A stretch of DNA of 64,000 bases from Prosthecobacter sp. (lineage in GTDB: Bacteria > Verrucomicrobiota > Verrucomicrobiia > Verrucomicrobiales > Verrucomicrobiaceae): positions 62,001 through 126,000 of the forward strand of contig NZ_JACSRD010000123.1 in NCBI RefSeq assembly GCF_014879935.1. The letters run 5' to 3'. The number at the start of each line of letters is the position of its first letter. Position 1 is the stretch's first letter. The notes under the pieces were generated by a model. That model saw only the letters and a program-made list of their open reading frames with translations, did no database searches and was not told the origin of the DNA. A program made the position numbers and the translations under genes. Positions 51,524 through 60,145 of the stretch are shown piece after piece.

Positions 51524-53062
51524 ATGAAACGCACCTTCTTTTTGCCCCTCGCTCTCAGCACTTCACTGCTTCTGCCCTCCGTAGCCTTGGCGAAGGATGG
51601 GGCTGATCCGGTCGAGGCCGACTACTACAAGATCACCACCTTCCAGACGCCGAAGGAGACCGCCCTGGAGGTCGGATCGATCGACTTGCTGCCGGACGGC
51701 AGGCTGGCGCTCGGCACACGCCGTGGCGAGATCTGGATCGTCAGCGGCGCCAGCAGCAACGACCCTTCACAGGTGAGCTACCAGCTTTTCGCCTCCGGTT
51801 TGCACGAGGTGCTCGGCATCGCCTACAATCCGAAGGACAAGAACCTCTACGCCACCACACGTTACGAGATCACGCGGCTCAAAGACGTCGATGGCGACGG
51901 CCGCGCCGACGTTTTTGACAACGTGAATGACAGTTGGGGCGTCTCCGGCGACTACCACGAATACGCCATCGGCAGCCGATTCGACAAAGCGGGTGATCTT
52001 TGGGTCACGCTCTGCCTGACCGGCTCGTTCAGCAGCCAGGTGCCCTTCCGCGGCTGGGCGCTGCGGGTGAAACCAGACGGCACCATGGTCCCGACCTGCT
52101 CCGGCATCCGCAGCCCCGGCGGCGTCGGATTCGATGCGGATGGCGAGGTCTATTACTGCGACAACCAGGGGCCATGGCACGGCTCATGCACGCTGCAGCA
52201 CCTCGTTCCGGGCTCATTCCAGGGACATCCGGGCGGCAACGTCTGGTATGATCTGGCGCCCAACATGGGACCGAGGCCGGTCGATCCGGTCCCCGAGGCC
52301 TTCCAGGGGGATCGTGGCCGCAAAGAAGACCGTCCCGGCGGCGATCCCGACCGCATGGTGAAGGAACGTGAGCGCATCAAGCAACTGCTGCCGCCTGCCG
52401 TGTATCTCGTGCACGGAAAGATCGGCAACAGCGCCAGCGCGATCATTTGCGATACCAGCGGCGGCAAATTCGGCCCGTTCGCGAAGCAGCTCTTCGTCGC
52501 CGACCAGTCGCACAGCAATCTGAGCCGCGTCTTCCTCGAAACGATCAACGGCATCAAACAGGGCGTCGTCTTCCCCTTCCGCGGCGGCTTCAACAGCGGG
52601 CTGATCGGCGGCCGCATGGATGAGGAAGGCCGCGTGTTCGTCGGCGGCAGCGACCGTGGCTGGGGCGCACGCGGTGGAAAGCCGTATTGCTTCGAAAAGT
52701 GCGAATGGACCGGCAAGACGCCCTTCGAGGTGCACGAGATGCGCGCGAAGGACGACGGCTTTGAGCTCACCTTCACCCAGCCCGTCGATCCTGCGACCGC
52801 GGGCGATGTGAAGAGCTACTCCATGCGCGAGTTCACCTATGCCTACCGTGAACAATACGGCGGCGACGAGATCGATGAGATCCTGCCCAAGATCACCGCC
52901 GCCCAAGTCGCTGCGGATGGCAAATCGGTGCGTCTGACGCTCTCACCGCTCACCAAAGGCCACATTCACGAACTCCACCTCGACGGCGTCCGCAACACGG
53001 AGAAGCAGCCGCTGCTGCACACCGTGGGCTACTACACGCTGAACGAGATTCCGGCGAAGTGA
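51524..53062 (+). CDS. Secreted beta-propeller protein (sugar/PQQ-dehydrogenase-like fold)
   Basis: 512 residues with signal peptide MKRTFFLPLALSTSLLLPSV. Propeller blades recur (DLLPDGRLALGTRRGEIWIV, LHEVLGIAYNPKDKNLYATT, KDVDGDGRADVFDNVNDS, GGVGFDADGEVYYCDNQGPW). The pattern resembles soluble glucose/sorbosone dehydrogenase-like proteins that accompany cytochromes in Planctomycetes and Verrucomicrobia. A C-terminal beta domain begins near residue 405. Cofactor residues cannot be fixed by eye. Its neighbour is a blue-copper protein, a plausible electron acceptor. Confidence 0.75.
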   Translation: MKRTFFLPLALSTSLLLPSVALAKDGADPVEADYYKITTFQTPKETALEVGSIDLLPDGRLALGTRRGEIWIVSGASSNDPSQVSYQLFASGLHEVLGIAYNPKDKNLYATTRYEITRLKDVDGDGRADVFDNVNDSWGVSGDYHEYAIGSRFDKAGDLWVTLCLTGSFSSQVPFRGWALRVKPDGTMVPTCSGIRSPGGVGFDADGEVYYCDNQGPWHGSCTLQHLVPGSFQGHPGGNVWYDLAPNMGPRPVDPVPEAFQGDRGRKEDRPGGDPDRMVKERERIKQLLPPAVYLVHGKIGNSASAIICDTSGGKFGPFAKQLFVADQSHSNLSRVFLETINGIKQGVVFPFRGGFNSGLIGGRMDEEGRVFVGGSDRGWGARGGKPYCFEKCEWTGKTPFEVHEMRAKDDGFELTFTQPVDPATAGDVKSYSMREFTYAYREQYGGDEIDEILPKITAAQVAADGKSVRLTLSPLTKGHIHELHLDGVRNTEKQPLLHTVGYYTLNEIPAK

Positions 53063-53146
53063 GCGGCTTCGGAGGCATGGAAGCGTCGCTGTGGCCGATG
53101 CGGGCGTTCCTTGACGTTCGTTCGTCGCTCGGCCTAATCCGGCCGC

Positions 53147-53869
53147 ATGCACATCGAGCTCAGCGACCTGTCGAAACGCTTCGGCCACACCATCGCGCTC
53201 GACCAGGTCAGCCTCAATGTGCCGCCCAGTTCGATCATTTCTGTGATTGGTGAAAATGGCGCAGGCAAATCCACGCTGCTGGCGCTGCTCGGCGGCATTC
53301 TGGCGCCAGACGAAGGCCTGATTCGTTTCGACGGCCAGACTTTCAGCCGGGAAGTGCTCGAACTGCGCCGGCGGCTGCTCTTCACCCCCGACACGCCCCT
53401 CATGTTCATGGACCGCACGGTGGCGTCGAACATCGCCACTCTCGCGGATTTGTATGACGCACGGGTTGAAAATCACGAGGCAGAGCTGGTTTCGCTGCTG
53501 GAGGAGACCGGGATCGCCGCCTTGATGGATCGAAGCGCGGGCTCGTTGTCACGAGGGCAGTTGTGGAAGGCCTTTATGGCCTGCGTGTGCGTCATCCAGC
53601 CGGAATTGTGGCTGGTGGATGAACCCTTCGCCTCCGGCATGGATGCGATCGGCATGGGCGTGTTCCGCAGGCTCGTGCGCCGCATGACGGAAGCCGGTGC
53701 CACCGTGATCTACACCACCCAGATGGTGGATCTGGCAGCGGATTTCTCCGATCACGTCTGTGTGCTGCGGCATGGCCGCGTCGCGCTGTGGGAAACGGGT
53801 GAGCGGGTCCGTGAACTGATCGCCGCCGGCCCGGAAGGCCAGGAAAACGTGCTGCGCGGCCTGCGCTGA
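53147..53869 (+). CDS. ABC transporter ATP-binding protein
   Basis: 240 residues. Walker A GENGAGKST (35-43), signature-like SLSRGQLWKAF, Walker B LWLVDEPFASGMDA. The H-loop position reads VIYTTQMVDLA, with Gln where a His is nearly universal, and the D-loop is also altered. It is followed ten bases later by a large membrane protein, its likely permease. The cargo is unknown; the pair resembles ABC-2-type exporters. Confidence 0.85.
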   Translation: MHIELSDLSKRFGHTIALDQVSLNVPPSSIISVIGENGAGKSTLLALLGGILAPDEGLIRFDGQTFSREVLELRRRLLFTPDTPLMFMDRTVASNIATLADLYDARVENHEAELVSLLEETGIAALMDRSAGSLSRGQLWKAFMACVCVIQPELWLVDEPFASGMDAIGMGVFRRLVRRMTEAGATVIYTTQMVDLAADFSDHVCVLRHGRVALWETGERVRELIAAGPEGQENVLRGLR

Positions 53870-53879
53870 CTCTTTGACG

Positions 53880-55622
53880 ATGTTCTTCCACCATCCAGAA
53901 GCCGAGGCGGATCTCCGGCGCATGGCAGCCAAGGCCCTGCGCGGGGCGAAGATGCAACCCTCTGACCACCAATGGTGGCCGCGGGTGACGGCCGGCCTGA
54001 AGTTTGTCGGTTGGGAAACCTTGATCGGCTTCCTCATCTGCCTGCTGGCTGGGTGGAACGAGCCGCAACTGGGCCAGGAAGGCTGGCGGGACTTCATGCT
54101 GGCGGGCGTGGTGGTGGTCACCGTGCGCCTGTCCTCCCAGCGCTTCTACTGGCTGATGCAGTCGAGTCCGACGACGAATGTGCTGTGGCAACTGCCTGTC
54201 GCCGGACGTGACATCGTCCGCTGGGCACGTGGCGTGTATTTTGGCGGATTGTGGAAGCTGCTGCCACGAATGCTGGTCACCTCCTGGGCCTGGCTTGGTT
54301 TCCCGCTGCCTGCGCTGGCCTGGCCGCAGATCGTCTGGAACGGCCTCCTGCTCTGGCTGGTGATGATCGCCTGCGTGATGCATGACAGTCCCTTTTCCAC
54401 CCTGGGCCGGCTGATCGCAAAGGCCTGGACCGGGGCCTTGATCGTGTGGGGCAGCCTGCTGCTCTACGCGTGGTGGTGGGAGAAGAGCCACGCGTCCGGC
54501 CAGCCGATCGCTGAATGGGTGGTGGCGCTCTGCAGCACGCTTTCCTGGCTCCTGCCAGCCCGCTGGGCCATGCACGCGGCCGAAAGCGGCACCGAACTGG
54601 CTTTGACCCTGCTGACTCTCCTTTCGGGAGCCGTCCTTTGGTCGGTCTTTCCTCTCAGGGCGGCGATCACCTACGATCTGGTGTTTCCAGAGGACGGTGG
54701 CGGTCCTCCAGACACGACCGACGGCGAATCGCGTGCCCCGGAGGACGATACGGACGACGAACCCGGCGTTGTGCTCCCGGAAACGGCTGCCTCGACGACT
54801 GTGGACGTCCTCGCTGCCATCCAGCAGGCCCGGGCAGACGAACAGCCCGCACACAACCGCGGCTGGATCGAGAAACTGGCGCTGCGCTTGATGAATGACC
54901 GGGATCGCAAGCTGGCCGCCATCGTGGCCGGTGGAGTGGCTGGATGGACCAGCCTCTGGTGGAAGGCCATCCCCATTCTGACCCTGCTCCTGCTGGCATC
55001 GTTTCTCATCATGACCTTCAGTCCGCCCTGGGTCAGGGAGACGGCGGAAATGTGGGTCGTCGTCCTGCCACTCAGCGCCGTGGCCCTGCTTGCCTTCCCT
55101 CTGTCGAACGGCATTCCGTACGCCACGTTCTCGTGGCCGCTCGGTCATGGGTCCATGCCCTTCTTCGCAGGCCTGCCCTTGCGGATTCACGACCTGATGC
55201 GCCTTTCGCGGCGGATCACCCTTGCCCGCATGACAGGACTGGTGGTTCTGGTGCTGCCAGTGATCGCCGCGCAGGCACTCATTCTCGATCGGGCACGCGG
55301 GATTCCGGTGCTTTGCGGCATCGCCCTGTCACTCTCGGTGTTCTGGATTCTGATCAGGCCGCTGTTCATCTACTACCGGCTCCAGCAGATGTCGTCTCCT
55401 GCCCATGGTTTCCGATTCGGGCACTTCATGACGTGGTGGCTGATCTTCGCTCTGGGACTGGGAATCGTGATCTCAGGAATGCTGTGTGTCGCATTCGTGT
55501 TTTTCTCCCCGCTGTGGCTCCTGATCGCCGCCGGCTGCTCCCAAGGCATCTACGCGTTGTTTCACGCGCGGGCACGTTCACGCAAAGTCGATTGGGTCGT
55601 CAGTCCATTGCCTCCATCGTGA
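53880..55622 (+). CDS. Large multi-pass membrane protein, probable ABC permease
   Basis: 580 residues from the ATG at 53880. About twelve hydrophobic segments fall in two halves, separated by an acidic cytoplasmic loop (about 270-320, EDGGGPPDTTDGESRAPEDD). The halves both have a strong cluster of helices, as in exporters where one chain supplies the whole channel. No family name can be given with confidence; assignment as the partner of the preceding ATPase rests on position and topology. Confidence 0.7.
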   Translation: MFFHHPEAEADLRRMAAKALRGAKMQPSDHQWWPRVTAGLKFVGWETLIGFLICLLAGWNEPQLGQEGWRDFMLAGVVVVTVRLSSQRFYWLMQSSPTTNVLWQLPVAGRDIVRWARGVYFGGLWKLLPRMLVTSWAWLGFPLPALAWPQIVWNGLLLWLVMIACVMHDSPFSTLGRLIAKAWTGALIVWGSLLLYAWWWEKSHASGQPIAEWVVALCSTLSWLLPARWAMHAAESGTELALTLLTLLSGAVLWSVFPLRAAITYDLVFPEDGGGPPDTTDGESRAPEDDTDDEPGVVLPETAASTTVDVLAAIQQARADEQPAHNRGWIEKLALRLMNDRDRKLAAIVAGGVAGWTSLWWKAIPILTLLLLASFLIMTFSPPWVRETAEMWVVVLPLSAVALLAFPLSNGIPYATFSWPLGHGSMPFFAGLPLRIHDLMRLSRRITLARMTGLVVLVLPVIAAQALILDRARGIPVLCGIALSLSVFWILIRPLFIYYRLQQMSSPAHGFRFGHFMTWWLIFALGLGIVISGMLCVAFVFFSPLWLLIAAGCSQGIYALFHARARSRKVDWVVSPLPPS

Positions 55623-55649
55623 TGCTGCCTCCTCCCGGCAGCCCCGGCG

Positions 55650-56222
55650 CTACCGCAGCGGCCGTGCTTTGGGCACATCCGTCAGGTTCATGACACGTTC
55701 CTGCTCCAGGACGGCCATGGGAGTCGCAACGGCAGGTGACTCCGCCTTCCGAACTTCCACGATGGGGATGCTTTGCGTCACCAGCGGCAGTTCTGCCCGC
55801 CGCAATTCCTCGCCGGGCAGCACCTGGGGAGCCGAGGTGGCCGTGGCCGGCTCTGCCCGCCGCACCTCGACCAAGGGGGCCATCGCGACTGATGGCGCCT
55901 GATAATTCTTAACCGCCGTCGTGATCAGCGCTGCCTTCGCGGGTGCGATGTCCATCGCCGTGTTGACAATCTTCTGCACCAGCGCGGGATCAGCGTTCAC
56001 GGCGTCGATGGCGGCCGTCACGATCTCACTCGTGCAGCTCTCCCGGATGATGAGGGCCTCCTCCAGCCGCATTTCCAGTTTGGCCGGATTGGCCCGGATG
56101 GCGGCAAACAGCTCGGCGCTGAGCGATTCGCAGGTGATCTGTGCCGGCGTGGACTTCACCGGCTGCGCCAGCGCGGGCGAGCCCGTGACGGCCAGCAGAC
56201 AGATGAGACAGATCAAACGCAT
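55650..56222 (-). CDS. Secreted hypothetical protein
   Basis: 190 residues, signal peptide MRLICLICLLAVTGSPALAQ. A helical part follows (ITCESLSAELFAAIRANPAK, ALIIRESCTSEIVTAAIDAV), with two cysteines that could form a disulfide, then a Pro/Ala/Val-rich tail in which E(V/L)RRAE-like units recur (VEVRRAEPA, EELRRAELP, VEVRKAESP). No family recognised. The repeated tail units suggest an unstructured, wall-spanning or binding region. Confidence 0.65.
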   Translation of the reverse strand: MRLICLICLLAVTGSPALAQPVKSTPAQITCESLSAELFAAIRANPAKLEMRLEEALIIRESCTSEIVTAAIDAVNADPALVQKIVNTAMDIAPAKAALITTAVKNYQAPSVAMAPLVEVRRAEPATATSAPQVLPGEELRRAELPLVTQSIPIVEVRKAESPAVATPMAVLEQERVMNLTDVPKARPLR

Positions 56223-56285
56223 GAGACGGGGTGGGCGGAGAATGACGGGTTCAAATCGTCATCCTTCAAATCATCTTTTCCAGAT

Positions 56286-56951
56286 TCAGTCATTTTCTGG
56301 CGGCGGATTCAAGACATTCTCATCCGCGCCACGGTGCGCACGTATGAACACCTCTGGCGCAACGCGGTTCAAGGCGGTGTCAGCATATCCCTGGCCAGGA
56401 TTGATGTAGGGCCCGACGCGCACCTCGAAATGCAGGTGCGCCCAGTAGCGACCGGCCGCGGTCCCCACGGTGCCGATCACGTCCCCACGCTGCACCACCT
56501 GCCCCGCCCTCACCCGCATCGACTCGAGATGTGCATATACGGTCTGCACCACGGGGCCGAGTTCGTCTCCGTCCGGCAATCGATGCGCGATGAGGATCAT
56601 GTTTCCCCAGTCAGGGCTTGGAACGCCCGCATAGATCACCCGTCCTGCACCCGCCGCATGGACAGGGTCACCCAGATCGGAGTTTCCGCCGCCGATGCCG
56701 TTCAAATCATCGCCCAAGTGCCGCTGAATGCGAAACGCCCGCGCATTGTAGGTGAACGCGCCGTGCTCCGATCCCAGCGGCATGTCAAACCGCGTCGCCA
56801 GCGGCAGCGCGGCCATTTCCAGCGGCGTCAGCCGCACGAACGGCGGATCGAGCGGTTTCGCACGAACGCCCGACACCCTCAGCTCAGGCACGATCATCGC
56901 GACCATGGCGAGCGTCAGCAGCACGCAGATGATCCGCACGATTTTGTCCAT
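56286..56951 (-). CDS. M23 family metallopeptidase
   Basis: 221 residues with an N-terminal signal anchor (IVRIICVLLTLAMVAMIV). The LytM/M23 zinc site is visible: RHLGDDLNGIGG (HxxxD) and AHLHFEVRVG (HxH), with VHAAGAGRVIYAG and VVQRGDVIGTVG typical of the fold. It cuts or binds peptidoglycan cross-links in the periplasm. With all ligands present it is probably active. Confidence 0.88.
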   Translation of the reverse strand: MDKIVRIICVLLTLAMVAMIVPELRVSGVRAKPLDPPFVRLTPLEMAALPLATRFDMPLGSEHGAFTYNARAFRIQRHLGDDLNGIGGGNSDLGDPVHAAGAGRVIYAGVPSPDWGNMILIAHRLPDGDELGPVVQTVYAHLESMRVRAGQVVQRGDVIGTVGTAAGRYWAHLHFEVRVGPYINPGQGYADTALNRVAPEVFIRAHRGADENVLNPPPEND

Positions 56952-57019
56952 GGGCGGACGTTTGACAGCGCACGCGGCATTGCAAAGCCAACCTTCGGCC
57001 GGTAAATAGCCGCCCTCAC

Positions 57020-58444
57020 GTGAACACGCTCGATCCCTCCCAGTTTGGCTCTCCGAAAGTCGCCGTCATGCACGGCCAGGGCTCGTATGATGATCCAATC
57101 GCCGTGCGAAAGCAGATCGAGGACACCATCGCCGCGCTGAACCTCCCCGACGATTTCATCCAGCCCGGCGAACGTGTCGTCATCAAGCCCAACTGGGTGA
57201 AGGAGCACAATGCCAGCAAGCCCGAGGACGAAAATGGCTGGCTCACCATCATCACGCATCCGCTCGTCGTGCGCGAAGTGGCCCGCTGGGCGGCGAAAAA
57301 GCTCCAGGGGCGCGGTTCTGTGACGCTGTGCGACGCGCCGCAGAGCGATTCATCCTTCGACACGATTCGCCGCCTGCATCAGCTCGACCAGATGGTCACC
57401 GATCTCACGCTCGAGTTCCCCGGCGTCGCGTTCCTGCTCTTCGACATGCGTTGTGAGGAATGGACGATCGATGACGGCGTCACCATCGCCAAACGTCAGC
57501 TCTCCAGCGACCCCTCCGGCGCGGTGGACATCCATCTCGACGCGGACAGCGAATTCATCGGCCATCCCGGCCTCGGGAAGCTCTACGGAGCTTCGTATGA
57601 CTTCGCCACGACAAACCGTCAGCACACCGACCCGCATCACGAATACCGCATCTGCCGCACACCGATGAATGCGGACGTGCTGATCAACGTGCCGAAGCTC
57701 AAGACGCACAAGAAAGTCGGCCTCACCGTCGCATTGAAGAATCTCGTCGGCACCACGCCGCGCACGAACTGGCTGCCACGCCACACCGAAGGCACACCCG
57801 CGGAAGGCGGCGACCAGTTTGCCGAATCGACGGCCAAACGTGCGCTCGAAGGCTCGCTGATGCGCAACGCCAAAAAGATCCTCTTTGGCCGCTTCTTCCT
57901 CTCGAAACTCTTCGTGCCGCTGAAGAAACTCGGCCGCTTCGTGTTTGGCGATACCAAAGAAGTCGTGCGCTCCGGCAACTGGCACGGCAACAACACCGCC
58001 TGGCGCATGATCATCGACCTGCACAAGTGCTTCTTCTACTTCGACGGCTGTGCCCGCCGCCGTGAGAAGCCGCTTCGCTACCTGACCGTCGTCGATGGCA
58101 TCATCGGCGGCGATGGCGACGGCCCCATGTCCTGCGATCCTGTCGAAAGCGGCGTCATCATGGCTGGAACGCATCCCGTGGCCGTCGATTGCGTCAGCGC
58201 CCAGCTCATGGGCTTCAACTGGCGCAAAACCCGCCTCCTCAACGACACCTTCACGCTCAAACGTCTTCCGATCACCGGATTCACGCCTTCCGCCATCACC
58301 GTGGCCTCCAACAAGCCCGAATGGACCGGCCCCTTCGAGCAAATGAAGAACTGCTACGAGTTCCGCTGCCACTTTGGCTGGGCGGGGCACTTGGAGAGCG
58401 ATGAACGGTTGGCTCGTAGCTCGGGCAATCCTGCCCGAGTGTGA
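57020..58444 (+). CDS. DUF362 domain protein
   Basis: 474 residues from a GTG at 57020; the first ATG in frame is 16 codons later and inside the conserved start. Features: GERVVIKPNWVKEHNA, SVTLCDAPQSDS, LINVPKLKTHKKVGLTVALK and DGIIGGDGDGPM, all typical of DUF362. The family has members with ferredoxin domains, but this one has none. Function unknown. The last codons are read through a perfect palindrome (58420-58439) that also supplies the stop, so the natural C-terminus was probably replaced when that repeat inserted. Confidence 0.82.
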   Translation: MNTLDPSQFGSPKVAVMHGQGSYDDPIAVRKQIEDTIAALNLPDDFIQPGERVVIKPNWVKEHNASKPEDENGWLTIITHPLVVREVARWAAKKLQGRGSVTLCDAPQSDSSFDTIRRLHQLDQMVTDLTLEFPGVAFLLFDMRCEEWTIDDGVTIAKRQLSSDPSGAVDIHLDADSEFIGHPGLGKLYGASYDFATTNRQHTDPHHEYRICRTPMNADVLINVPKLKTHKKVGLTVALKNLVGTTPRTNWLPRHTEGTPAEGGDQFAESTAKRALEGSLMRNAKKILFGRFFLSKLFVPLKKLGRFVFGDTKEVVRSGNWHGNNTAWRMIIDLHKCFFYFDGCARRREKPLRYLTVVDGIIGGDGDGPMSCDPVESGVIMAGTHPVAVDCVSAQLMGFNWRKTRLLNDTFTLKRLPITGFTPSAITVASNKPEWTGPFEQMKNCYEFRCHFGWAGHLESDERLARSSGNPARV

Positions 58445-58730
58445 ACGCTCTCTTCGCGGGCAGGCTTGCCCGCACCACGAAATCCGATCCCGAAGGGATC
58501 AAAGAAATTAGCCGGGGGTAAGTTCGCGAAGCGAACGCCACCCCCGGATCAAACGACACACCGATCCCTCCCAAGTTCGCATCCCGGCAGGGATGCAAGA
58601 AGCGCACAACGGCTCCTCGCTCCCTTCTCGCCTACCTTCAGCATGCGGCCTCCAACTGACAATGTTCTTTGGAGCGTACCCGGGGTCTTCGCCCCCGGGC
58701 TGATTTCTCCGATCCCTGCGGGATCAGGTC
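58420..58730. repeat. Palindrome-rich intergenic repeat array
   Basis: At least six short perfect or near-perfect palindromes follow one another: CTCGGGCA-ATCC-TGCCCGAG (58420-58439), GCGGGCAGGCTTGCCCGC, GATCCCGAAGGGATC (58486-58500), CCGGGGGT paired with ACCCCCGG, GCATCCCGGCAGGGATGC, CCCGGGGTCTTCGCCCCCGGG and GATCCCTGCGGGATC. The convergent DUF362 and purD genes end on either side. The array looks like several REP-type units and may also act as a transcription barrier. No gene is seen in it. Confidence 0.65.
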
Positions 58731-58732
58731 AC

Positions 58733-60007
58733 TCACTCAAAATGCATCTTCCCGATGTCCGAACGGCGCTGCAGGCCGTCAAACGTGACCTTCGCACTTT
58801 CCGCATAGGCTTTGTCGCGTGCTTCCACCCGCGTCTCGCCCTGCGCCACGACCGCGAGCACCCGTCCTCCGTTCGTTTCAAACTGACCGGCTGCATTCTT
58901 CTTCGTGCCGCAATGATACACGCGTGCGCCGCTCACATGCTCCAGACCGCTGATCACATCACCACTGTGCGATGACGCCGGATAACCAGCACTGGCCGAA
59001 ATCAGGCAGATGCTCCAGCCGGGCGCGAACTGGATCAGTTCCGGCTTCAAATTCCCCTTCGCCGCCTCAAACACATAGGTCGCAAAATCGCCGCGCACCA
59101 TCGGCAGCACGGCTTCGGCCTCCGGATCACCGAAACGGCAGTTGTATTCGATCACCTGCGGCCCGGTGGGCGTGAGCATCAGGCCGAAGTAGAGAAAGCC
59201 ACGGTAGCGCAGGCCGTCTTTGCGGATGCCTTCCACCGTTGGCTTCACGATTTCGCGCTCGATGCGCTGCATCAGCGCCGGTTCCGCCAGTTTCAGCGAC
59301 GCCACCGCACCCATGCCGCCGGTGTTCGGCCCCTGGTCATTGTCGCGGATGCGCTTGTAGTCCCGCGCTGGCATGAGGATTTGATACGAATCATCGCACA
59401 CCGACGCGAAGACCGAGATCTCCGGTCCGGTGAGGCATTTTTCGACCAGCAGATCGCCCGCGCCGAAGCAGCGCTTCTCCATCACATCCTCCACGAACTG
59501 CTCCGCCTCCTCTTTCGACGTGCAAACCGCCACGCCCTTGCCGGCCGCCAGTCCATCGAACTTCAGCACGATCGGCGTCTCCGTCAGCGCGGCCTTCGCC
59601 TCCTCGGCATTCGTGCAGATCGTGAAATCCGCCGTCGGAATGCCGTGACGCTTCAAAAACTTCTTCGCGAAACCTTTCGAGGCCTCCAGCTGCGCGATCT
59701 CCTTCAAGGGTCCCCAGCATGGGATGCCCGCCTCGGCACACAGATTCGCCAGACCGCGATCCTTCACCAGCAACGCCTCCTCGCCCGCCATGCACAGGTC
59801 GATGTGATTCTGCTTCATCCATTCGATGAGGTCCTGCAAATTCCACGAAATCGCCTGGGACAATCCAGCCACGCTCACACAGGTCGCCAGCGTCGCGATC
59901 GCATCGCTGCCAGGATACGCGAACAGCTCATGCTTCTCCGGCGATGCGCTGAGTGCCGTGATGAGCGCGTGCTCGCGCCCGCCTTTGCCTGTGACGAGGA
60001 TTTTCAT
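58733..60007 (-). CDS. purD: Phosphoribosylamine-glycine ligase
   Basis: 424 residues, normal for PurD. ATP-grasp enzyme of purine synthesis that joins glycine to phosphoribosylamine. The start MKILVTGKGGREHALITAL, the ATP-binding GLAAGKGVAVCTSKEEAEQF, MPARDYKRIRDNDQGPNTGG and the metal-binding EYNCRFGDPEAEAVLP motif are all present. The gene stands alone; the leader before it holds a strong hairpin. Confidence 0.95.
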   Translation of the reverse strand: MKILVTGKGGREHALITALSASPEKHELFAYPGSDAIATLATCVSVAGLSQAISWNLQDLIEWMKQNHIDLCMAGEEALLVKDRGLANLCAEAGIPCWGPLKEIAQLEASKGFAKKFLKRHGIPTADFTICTNAEEAKAALTETPIVLKFDGLAAGKGVAVCTSKEEAEQFVEDVMEKRCFGAGDLLVEKCLTGPEISVFASVCDDSYQILMPARDYKRIRDNDQGPNTGGMGAVASLKLAEPALMQRIEREIVKPTVEGIRKDGLRYRGFLYFGLMLTPTGPQVIEYNCRFGDPEAEAVLPMVRGDFATYVFEAAKGNLKPELIQFAPGWSICLISASAGYPASSHSGDVISGLEHVSGARVYHCGTKKNAAGQFETNGGRVLAVVAQGETRVEARDKAYAESAKVTFDGLQRRSDIGKMHFE

Positions 60008-60055
60008 GGGACGCGTTCCTTAGCGTGCCGAAACCGGAGCGCAAGCCTCCTGAAA

Positions 60056-60112
60056 GTTGCCCTGTTCCTGCGGAACAGGGCGGCTCTTGTGGCACAGCAA
60101 CAAGGCAACCCT
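60056..60112 (-). promoter_or_regulatory. Structured leader of purD
   Basis: A nine-base-pair stem CCCTGTTCC/GGAACAGGG with a three-base loop (60060-60080) sits inside a longer-range pairing GTTGCC (60056-60061) with GGCAAC (60107-60112). It lies about 50-100 bases before the purD start. No purine riboswitch consensus was recognised. It could be a leader hairpin or just another intergenic palindrome. Confidence 0.35.
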
Positions 60113-60145
60113 AACGAAACATGACATCTGCCCGTTGGATGGCGC

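Noticed and set aside
53592-55190. Minus-strand frame of 532 codons
   Set aside because: Antisense to the ABC ATPase and its membrane partner; Gln/Arg/His-rich shadow.
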